Below, piece after piece: positions 7,653 through 12,657 of a stretch of DNA of 12,657 bases. The notes below the pieces were generated by a model that worked only from the letters and a program-made list of their open reading frames with translations, did no database searches and had not been told where the DNA came from. Each line of letters opens with the position of its first letter. Position 1 is the first letter of the stretch. The position numbers were made by a program, and so were the translations under genes. The stretch lies in NCBI GenBank assembly GCA_946482635.1, contig CAMLSG010000160.1:1-12657 (forward strand), in the 5' to 3' direction. Source of the DNA: an uncultured Duganella sp. GTDB taxonomy: Bacteria > Pseudomonadota > Gammaproteobacteria > Burkholderiales > Burkholderiaceae.

Positions 7653-7674
7653 TCGGCCGCCTTTGTGCGGCCGA
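7653..7674 (+). other. Perfect hairpin upstream of the TonB receptor Shine-Dalgarno
   Basis: TCGGCCGC (7653-7660), loop CTTTGT (7661-7666), GCGGCCGA (7667-7674): an 8-bp, mostly GC stem with a 6-nt loop. It ends 14 nt before AGGAGA (7689-7694). It is followed by AATCATAA rather than a T-run, so it is not an intrinsic terminator. Architecture matches the hairpin before GH97, but not its sequence. Confidence 0.6.
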
Positions 7675-7698
7675 ATCATAACCACAACAGGAGACGCA

Positions 7699-10686
7699 AT
7701 GAAGAACCCTTCCCAACGTGTGCGGCTGACGCTCGTCGCGCACGCCCTTGCATTGGCTTTCGCTGGGCCAGTCCACGCACAATCGAATGCCACCGGCAGC
7801 ATCTTTGGCCAGGTCGCCAATGCCAGCGGGGCCAGCGTGGTGCTGGTGAACGTCGCAACCGGCGCGCGCCGCACCATCACCCTTGACGCCAATGGGCGTT
7901 ATATCGCCAGTTCCATGCCGCCTGGCCTCTACAAGGTGATGCTGATGCGCGACGGCGTGGTCGAACGCGAGCTGGAAATCGAAGCGCTGATCGGCCAGGG
8001 CGTGGAAGCATCGTTCGAAACCATCCAGGCCGTAACCGTGACCAGCCGCCGCCCGACGATCGACGTCAGCAACACCAACAACGGCGCCGTGTTCACCGCG
8101 CGCCAGCTGGCGGCGCTGCCGATCGCGCAAAACCTGTCCGGCATCATCCAGCTTGCGCCGGGCACTTCGCGCGGCAATCCGCGCATCGGCGGCGACAGCT
8201 TTGGCGGCGCCGGCGTAACGGAGAACGCCTACTTCATCAACGGCTTCCCGGTCACCAACGTCTATCGCCAGATCGGCTCGACCACCCTGCCCTTCTTCGC
8301 CATCGCACAGGCGCAGATCCTGCAAGGCGGCTACAGTGCGGAATTCGGCCGCTCCACCGGCGGCGTGGTGAACATCACCACCAAGAGCGGTACCAACCGC
8401 TGGGAAGCCGGCGCGGTGCTGCAATACACGCCGGACTGGCTGCGCGCCAAGCCGGACAACAGCTACTACCCGAACACCGGCCATAACCCCAAGACCGACG
8501 GCAAGCTGCTCACCTACCGCCATAGTAACAACGCCACCGACGTCTTTGGCAGCGCCTACGTCGGCGGCCCGCTGATCAGGGACAAGCTGTTCATGTTCGC
8601 CAATATCGAACAGGATCGCTTCAGCACCGGCTACATCAGCAAGGATTCCGATTCCCTCAACAAAACCAACGGCTGGACCGAGCGCGAAACCCGCACCCCG
8701 CGCTATCTGCTCAAACTCGATTACAACATCAGCGACAACCATCGCCTGGAGTTCACCCAGATCCACGACGAAAACAAGAAGACGCAGCAGAATTACGGCT
8801 TCGACTACGCGACCTTGCAGCGCAACGAAGTGCGCGCCGGCGGCACCACCGGCGATGGCGCCAAGACCAACGACTCGATCCTGAAGTACACCGGCTTCCT
8901 GACCGACAGCCTGACCGTGACTGCGCTGGCGGGACGTTTCAAATCCACCTATCCGCAATCGCGCGAAGGCTATGTGCCGGGCGTGTACCAGGTCAATGCG
9001 CCGGTCAATGCCCAGGTGCCAGGGCTGGTTTACACCAACCCGCAGAACATCGGCGGCACCATCCAGGTGCCGAATGCGGAGGACAAGCAATCCACCCTGC
9101 GCCTTGATGTCGAGTACAAACTGGGCAACCACGCCCTGCGCGCAGGTATCGACCGCAACAACGTTTCTTCGATCAATGGTTCGGAACTGGCCGGCGGCGG
9201 CAGCTGGAACTACTTCCGCGGTGATCCGAATGTGGCGGTCCCCGATGGCAGGACGCCGGCTGAGGGCGGCGGCTACGGACTGCAGGGCTACTATGTAAAT
9301 GAGTACCACCAGAGCGACTCGGCATCGCCGAAGACCGACCAGTCGGCGCAATACATCCAGGACCGCTGGCAGGTCACCGATACGGTGCTGCTCGACCTGG
9401 GCCTGCGCAATGAACAGTTCACCAACAAGAACAGCTTTGGCCAGGCTTATGCCGCGCAACGCCACATGCTGGCGCCGCGCATTGGCGCCTCCTGGGACGT
9501 GCGCGGCGACAGCACCTTGAAAGCCTTCGCCAACCTTGGCCGCTATCACCTGCAGATTCCGACCAGCGTGGCGCTGCGCCTGGCCGGCAATCCGGTCCAC
9601 ATCGACCACTACTACACTTACACCGGGGTCGATCCGAAAACCGGCGTGCCGACCGGGCTGACCGAAATCTCCCCTCCTGTTTCGGGCGGCAACGAATGGG
9701 GCACGCCCAAGGATCCGCGCCAGGTCGCATCGAGCAACCTGGGCGCCACCTACCAGGATGAACTGGCGCTGGGCTTCGAAGCCGCATTGAACCCGGAATA
9801 CACAGTCGGCAGCAAGATCACCTACCGCACGCTGCGCAATACCATCGAAGACTGGTGCGACTCGCGTCCCCTGCGCGCCTGGGGCAAGCGCAATAACGTC
9901 GATACCAGCAAATACGACATGCCCTGCCTGCTGATCAACCCTGGCCGCGACAATACCCTGACGCTCGACCTGGCCGGCGACGGCAAGCTGGTTTCCATTC
10001 CGCTGACGGCTGAAGACATCGGCCTGCCGAAGGTGAAGCGTGTCTATACCGCGCTGGACTTCTTCATCGAACACCCGATGCGCGATGGCTGGTACGGCAA
10101 GCTGAATTACACCCTGTCCCGCACCAGGGGCAATATGGAAGGCCAGGTGATGTCGGATATCGGCCAGGCCGACATTGCCGCCACCACCTCCTTCGACTTC
10201 CCGGAACTGATGGACTACGCCAGCGGACCGCTGCCGAACGACCACACCCACGTGCTGAAGGCATTCGGCTACTACCAGCTTGACCAGGAATGGACGGTGG
10301 GCGGCAACATCAACGTCGTCACCGGCGCGCCAAAATCATGCATCGGCAACCTGCCTGCTGCGCTCAACCCGGACGGCAAGAACCCGGCCGCGGGATACGG
10401 CGCCGCCGTTTTCTATTGCGACGGCAAGCCGGCGCCGCGCGGCTCACGCGGCAGGATGCCGACCGACTTCCGCGTAGCGCTCAACGCCACCTATATGCCG
10501 CGCATGTTCAAAGGCCTGGCCTTGAAAGCGGACGTGTTCAACCTGCTGAACCGACAGACGACGCTGGCCACCCAGCCGGTCTACAACGCCGGCGCCAACA
10601 CCGTCAGCCCGTACTATGGCCAGGTGCTGGGGCGCGCACCGGAACGCCAGGTGCGCTTCGCTGCGGAGTACAACTACAAGTTCTGA
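7699..10686 (+). CDS. TonB-dependent outer-membrane receptor, Oar-like (995 aa)
   Basis: ATG 7699 has AGGAGA 4 nt upstream (7689-7694). The signal peptide (to HALALAFAGPVHA, residue 27) is followed by a carboxypeptidase-regulatory-like beta domain (about 30-100: ATGSIFGQVANASGASVVLV, GRYIASSMPPGLYKV). A TonB-box-like AVTVTS lies at about 111-116. The plug domain runs from about 120 to 240, with NLSGIIQLAPGTSRG, AYFINGFPV, GGYSAEFGRSTGGVVNITTK. The rest is a 22-stranded-barrel-type sequence ending RQVRFAAEYNYKF, with the terminal Phe of outer-membrane barrels. Two Cys pairs (CDSR...MPC and KSC...YCDG) are probably disulfides in extracellular loops. It uses TonB energy to import a ligand; next to two glycosidases, an oligosaccharide is the likely cargo. 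No SusD-like lipoprotein is encoded, as is usual outside Bacteroidota. It is 121 nt after the glycosidase gene, so read-through or its own promoter is possible. Confidence 0.93.
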   Translation: MKNPSQRVRLTLVAHALALAFAGPVHAQSNATGSIFGQVANASGASVVLVNVATGARRTITLDANGRYIASSMPPGLYKVMLMRDGVVERELEIEALIGQGVEASFETIQAVTVTSRRPTIDVSNTNNGAVFTARQLAALPIAQNLSGIIQLAPGTSRGNPRIGGDSFGGAGVTENAYFINGFPVTNVYRQIGSTTLPFFAIAQAQILQGGYSAEFGRSTGGVVNITTKSGTNRWEAGAVLQYTPDWLRAKPDNSYYPNTGHNPKTDGKLLTYRHSNNATDVFGSAYVGGPLIRDKLFMFANIEQDRFSTGYISKDSDSLNKTNGWTERETRTPRYLLKLDYNISDNHRLEFTQIHDENKKTQQNYGFDYATLQRNEVRAGGTTGDGAKTNDSILKYTGFLTDSLTVTALAGRFKSTYPQSREGYVPGVYQVNAPVNAQVPGLVYTNPQNIGGTIQVPNAEDKQSTLRLDVEYKLGNHALRAGIDRNNVSSINGSELAGGGSWNYFRGDPNVAVPDGRTPAEGGGYGLQGYYVNEYHQSDSASPKTDQSAQYIQDRWQVTDTVLLDLGLRNEQFTNKNSFGQAYAAQRHMLAPRIGASWDVRGDSTLKAFANLGRYHLQIPTSVALRLAGNPVHIDHYYTYTGVDPKTGVPTGLTEISPPVSGGNEWGTPKDPRQVASSNLGATYQDELALGFEAALNPEYTVGSKITYRTLRNTIEDWCDSRPLRAWGKRNNVDTSKYDMPCLLINPGRDNTLTLDLAGDGKLVSIPLTAEDIGLPKVKRVYTALDFFIEHPMRDGWYGKLNYTLSRTRGNMEGQVMSDIGQADIAATTSFDFPELMDYASGPLPNDHTHVLKAFGYYQLDQEWTVGGNINVVTGAPKSCIGNLPAALNPDGKNPAAGYGAAVFYCDGKPAPRGSRGRMPTDFRVALNATYMPRMFKGLALKADVFNLLNRQTTLATQPVYNAGANTVSPYYGQVLGRAPERQVRFAAEYNYKF

Positions 10687-10687
10687 G

Positions 10688-11833
10688 TCAGCGGCCTGCT
10701 TCCTTCAGGTATGCGGCGCGCGCTGCCAGCGCCGTATCGGCGAAGTCGGTGAACACGCCGTCGACGCCAAGGGCGAAGAACTGCTTGTACTCCAGCGCAG
10801 GATCGCCCTTGTAGTTGCTGGCCAGGCGGCGCTTCTCGTTGCGGAAGGTGTACGGGTGCACAAACAGGCCAGCCTTGTGTGCATCCGCCACCAGCGTGGT
10901 TGGCTCCATGGTGGAGGTGTCGGCATCGTTCACCTTGCCGTCGCCGTTGATGTCCACCGCGCCCTTGACGCTGACGATGTAGCGCTTCCATGGACCGATG
11001 CCGTCGGCGTAGGTCTTGATTTCGGCCAGGCCGGCCGAGGTCACCATATCGCTGAACAGGCGCTTGTCGCCGGCTTGCGCCCAGTCGAAGGGTTTGTCGT
11101 ACGGCGCGGCGTAAGTCAAGGCGCCGGTTTTCAGGTCCACGTCGTCGGCATCGATCAGTTGCACCATCTTCAGCTTCGAACCTTTGCTGCGCATGTACTT
11201 CAGGCTGCCCGGCTCGAAGGACTGGATGAAGACCGGCGACTCGCGTTCGGTCCAGCCGGCGGCGGCCAGCATTGCCAGCAGCTTGTCTTCCAGCGGCAAG
11301 CCTTGCTGGCGATGGAAGGTCGGATTCTTGGTTTCCGGGTAAATGGCGATATTGCGGCCGCTCTTCTTGATCATGTCGATCACTTCCTGGATGGTCGCGA
11401 TCTTGTATAGGCCGTTGAATTGCTGCGGGCGTTCGGCATCGGTCGAAATACCGCCCAGGGTTTTGATCTCCGCCAGCGTGAAATCACTGGCGAACCAGCC
11501 TTCCTGCAGCTCGCCGTCGACGCTCAGCGTGCGCTTGCGGGCAGCGAATTCGGGGTGCTGCGCCACGTCGGTGCTGAAGGCCAGGTTCGGATCGTGCCGG
11601 GCAATCAGCACGCCATCCTTGGTGGAGATCACATCCGGTTCGATGGCGTCGGCGCCCATCTCGATTGCCTTGGCATAGGCTTCCACTGTTTCTTCCGGAA
11701 TGTAGCCGCTGGCGCCGCGGTGCGCGACCACCAGGGTTGGCTTGCCATCCAGGGTGGGAAGCGGCGCCTGCGAGCCACCGCCACATGCCGCCAATACCGC
11801 TGCTGCCACCGCACTGCCAACTGCTTTTTTCAT
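10688..11833 (-). CDS. glpQ: Glycerophosphodiester phosphodiesterase, lipoprotein (381 aa)
   Basis: It hydrolyses glycerophosphodiesters to glycerol-3-phosphate plus an alcohol, in the periplasm or at the outer membrane. ATG 11833 gives a short signal peptide with lipobox LAAC (Cys17); a GGGG stretch lies 5 nt upstream on the minus strand. Gly follows the Cys, which does not signal inner-membrane retention. The GDPD signature is complete: VVAHRGASGYIPEETVEAY (His38, Arg39, Glu47), ADAIEPDV (Glu65, Asp67), DGVLIARHDPNL (His80), and YPETKNP (Glu167), close in wording to periplasmic E. coli GlpQ, so the symbol is given for the family. The unusual part is an EF-hand-like loop at 294-305 (D-I-N-G-D-G-K-V-N-D-A-D), probably binding calcium. 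Its stop is one base from the receptor's stop (convergent). It is divergent from marR, and no convincing promoter for it is seen in the 125-nt gap. Confidence 0.93.
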   Translation of the reverse strand: MKKAVGSAVAAAVLAACGGGSQAPLPTLDGKPTLVVAHRGASGYIPEETVEAYAKAIEMGADAIEPDVISTKDGVLIARHDPNLAFSTDVAQHPEFAARKRTLSVDGELQEGWFASDFTLAEIKTLGGISTDAERPQQFNGLYKIATIQEVIDMIKKSGRNIAIYPETKNPTFHRQQGLPLEDKLLAMLAAAGWTERESPVFIQSFEPGSLKYMRSKGSKLKMVQLIDADDVDLKTGALTYAAPYDKPFDWAQAGDKRLFSDMVTSAGLAEIKTYADGIGPWKRYIVSVKGAVDINGDGKVNDADTSTMEPTTLVADAHKAGLFVHPYTFRNEKRRLASNYKGDPALEYKQFFALGVDGVFTDFADTALAARAAYLKEAGR

Positions 11834-11904
11834 TATTGCCCCGTTGTGTAAGTTGAAAATGTGGCGGATTGTAGGTAGCGAAGATGACAAGCTTGTGAAT
11901 TGCG

Positions 11905-11925
11905 CAAGCGTGCGCGGGGCGCTTG
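11905..11925. repeat. Small inverted repeat at the marR -35 region
   Basis: CAAGCG (11905-11910) and CGCTTG (11920-11925) form a 6-bp inverted repeat with a 9-nt spacer; the right arm overlaps the first bases of the marR -35 box. Just upstream is the palindrome ACAAGCTTGT (11887-11896). Either may be a second regulator site in this divergent gap, or chance. Confidence 0.25.
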
Positions 11926-11952
11926 ACAATCGTTGCCTAGGCAACGTATAGT
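11923..11952 (+). promoter_or_regulatory. marR promoter (sigma-70 type)
   Basis: TTGACA (11923-11928) is a perfect -35 and TATAGT (11947-11952) a five-of-six -10, with an 18-nt spacer. The predicted transcription start, about 7 nt after the -10, falls at 11958-11960, on the marR ATG (11959). Confidence 0.8.
11931..11946. promoter_or_regulatory. MarR operator 1 (16-bp perfect palindrome)
   Basis: CGTTGCCTAGGCAACG is its own reverse complement and lies within the 18-nt spacer between the marR -35 and -10, directly touching the -10. Binding there would block RNA polymerase, so autorepression by the MarR protein is the natural reading. Its 14-bp core, GTTGCCTAGGCAAC, recurs at 12406-12419. Confidence 0.75.
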
Positions 11953-11958
11953 TCATTT

Positions 11959-12384
11959 ATGAACAAACATACCGATCCTCGCCGGGTTGCCCGACTGATC
12001 AGCCGCGCCCAGAAAACGCTGGAAGAAGAGCTGGACATCAAGCTCGCTCCTTTCGACATCACCGCGGCGCAGTACGTGGTGCTGTCTACCCTGCATAGCG
12101 GCCGCGCCAATATCGCTGCCCAGATCTGCAAGGAGCTGTCGTACAGCCCCGGCGCGATGACGCGCATGCTGAATCGGCTGGAACAGAAAGGCATGATCCA
12201 GAAGGCGCCGAGCATCGACAACCGCCGCACGGTGCAGCTGGAGTTGACCGAAGCCGGCCGGCGCCTGTTTCCAAGCCTGCTGGAGGCTTCGGGCATCGTG
12301 ATCGCGCAGTACTTTGGCCATTTCAGCGCGCAGGAGCTCGAGGTTTTCGAATCCCTGCTGCTGAAAATGTTCGTCGGGAAGTAG
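11959..12384 (+). CDS. MarR-family transcriptional regulator (141 aa)
   Basis: Length is typical of MarR proteins, which bind DNA as dimers through a winged helix-turn-helix and release it on binding a small phenolic or drug-like ligand. The fold is visible: N-terminal dimer helix (RRVARLISRAQKTLEEELDI), then FDITAAQYVVLSTL, IAAQICKELSYSPGAMTRML as the helix-turn-helix, NRLEQKGMIQKAPSIDNRRT with the Asp-x-Arg-Arg wing signature (about 86-90), then the C-terminal dimer helix. No Shine-Dalgarno precedes ATG 11959, and the promoter places the mRNA start at or next to the ATG, so translation is probably leaderless. Palindromes sharing a 14-bp core flank the gene, one in its own promoter and one before ytcA, so it probably represses both itself and the downstream efflux genes. 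Its ligand is unknown. Confidence 0.92.
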   Translation: MNKHTDPRRVARLISRAQKTLEEELDIKLAPFDITAAQYVVLSTLHSGRANIAAQICKELSYSPGAMTRMLNRLEQKGMIQKAPSIDNRRTVQLELTEAGRRLFPSLLEASGIVIAQYFGHFSAQELEVFESLLLKMFVGK

Positions 12385-12387
12385 GCC

Positions 12388-12396
12388 TTTTTTTTT
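12388..12396 (+). other. Nine-T tract after marR
   Basis: TTTTTTTTT follows the marR stop by three bases. The only stem before it is the AGGCCT palindrome, so an intrinsic terminator is not supported. It could be a curved or AT-rich element near the second operator. Confidence 0.3.
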
Positions 12397-12402
12397 GCGC
12401 AG

Positions 12403-12422
12403 ACGGTTGCCTAGGCAACCGT
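12403..12422. promoter_or_regulatory. MarR operator 2 (20-bp perfect palindrome) before ytcA
   Basis: ACGGTTGCCTAGGCAACCGT is a perfect 20-bp palindrome sharing the 14-bp core of operator 1. It is directly followed by TACATT (12422-12427), a possible -10 placed like the TATAGT next to operator 1; no good -35 is found at 16-18 nt. Repression of ytcA and genes beyond by the adjacent MarR protein is inferred. Confidence 0.7.
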
Positions 12423-12438
12423 ACATTAAGGAATGAAT

Positions 12439-12648
12439 ATGGAACCTTCAATCAACGTGCTGGGAGCGTATTTTCCCGACTGGCTTTTCTGCATTGCCGG
12501 CGCCACGGTGCTGTGCTTCCTGGTTCACGCCGTGCTGAATGCGCGCGGCTGGCTGGCCGGCGCGCCGTCGCACCTGCTCGCGCTTGGCTACCCCGCCCTC
12601 GCCACGGTGCTTTCGCTATCGGCCTGGCTCGTATTTTTCCAACATTAA
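12439..12648 (+). CDS. ytcA: YtcA-family small membrane protein (69 aa)
   Basis: The N-terminal EPSINVLGAYFPDWLFCI and C-terminal SAWLVFF resemble, from memory, E. coli YtcA (SPAIPVIGAYYPSWFFCAI and FWLAFF), whose gene precedes mdtNOP encoding a membrane-fusion, FUSC-type and outer-membrane efflux set. Two membrane segments are visible, about residues 13-33 and 46-67. Unlike E. coli YtcA there is no upstream signal peptide or lipobox Cys: an in-frame TAA (12427-12429) lies directly before ATG 12433. Start choice: AAGGA (12428-12432) is 6 nt before ATG 12439 but touches ATG 12433; the former is taken, though a leaderless start at 12433 (71 aa) is possible. An AGGTGA at 12648-12653 after the stop looks like a Shine-Dalgarno for the next gene, beyond the window. 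Function is unknown; association with efflux is from the family's context. Confidence 0.8.
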   Translation: MEPSINVLGAYFPDWLFCIAGATVLCFLVHAVLNARGWLAGAPSHLLALGYPALATVLSLSAWLVFFQH

Positions 12649-12657
12649 GGTGACGTC

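Noticed and set aside
7639..10251. 870-codon open frame on the minus strand, antisense to the TonB receptor
   Set aside because: It is an effect of GC-rich codon use opposite a clear receptor; its translation is rich in Arg, Gln, His and Val with no recognisable domain, and it crosses the receptor's leader.
12384..12396. Intrinsic terminator after marR
   Set aside because: There is a nine-T tract but only a 6-bp palindrome with no loop before it; a stable stem is not visible.
1..12657. Mobile element, prophage, CRISPR array or toxin-antitoxin pair
   Set aside because: No transposase, integrase, regular repeats with spacers, or toxin-like small gene pairs are seen on either strand.

Overview
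The window is GC-rich, densely coding bacterial DNA. The gene content (long TonB-dependent receptor with a terminal Phe, GH97 enzyme, LysR and MarR regulators, YtcA-type efflux accessory) and the codon style suggest a betaproteobacterium of the Oxalobacteraceae (Massilia/Duganella type). That placement is inference from protein style; no rRNA or marker gene is present. I see no tRNA, rRNA, insertion sequence, phage gene or CRISPR array, and no gap without a gene longer than about 160 bases.

Left part (1-2371, minus strand): a membrane acyltransferase of the acyltransferase-3/OpgC type, cut by the window edge, preceded on the same strand by a FemAB/GNAT-like transferase. Both are probably surface-polymer or cell-envelope modification enzymes.

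Centre (2463-10686, plus strand): a carbohydrate-utilisation locus. It runs from a LysR-type regulator with an inverted-repeat operator candidate in its leader, to a secreted GH97 enzyme carrying the retaining-type Asp/Glu pair (alpha-galactosidase-like), to a secreted (alpha/alpha)6 'six-hairpin' glycosidase of no family I recognise, to a 995-residue TonB-dependent receptor with a carboxypeptidase-regulatory-like N-terminal domain. The two enzymes are tightly coupled (10-nt gap, Shine-Dalgarno overlapping the upstream stop). The likely logic is import of an oligosaccharide through the receptor, periplasmic cleavage by the two hydrolases, and control by the LysR protein. There is no SusD-like partner. 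Two perfect 8-bp-stem hairpins sit at almost the same distance before the Shine-Dalgarno of the first enzyme and of the receptor.

Right part (10688-12657): a lipoprotein glycerophosphodiester phosphodiesterase (minus strand) whose stop codon is one base from the receptor's stop. It is divergent from a MarR-family regulator. The marR promoter has a perfect palindrome filling the -35/-10 spacer, and the same 14-bp core recurs as a 20-bp palindrome just before a ytcA-like gene. In E. coli ytcA sits with the mdtNOP efflux genes, so an efflux operon probably continues past the window end, controlled by this MarR protein.
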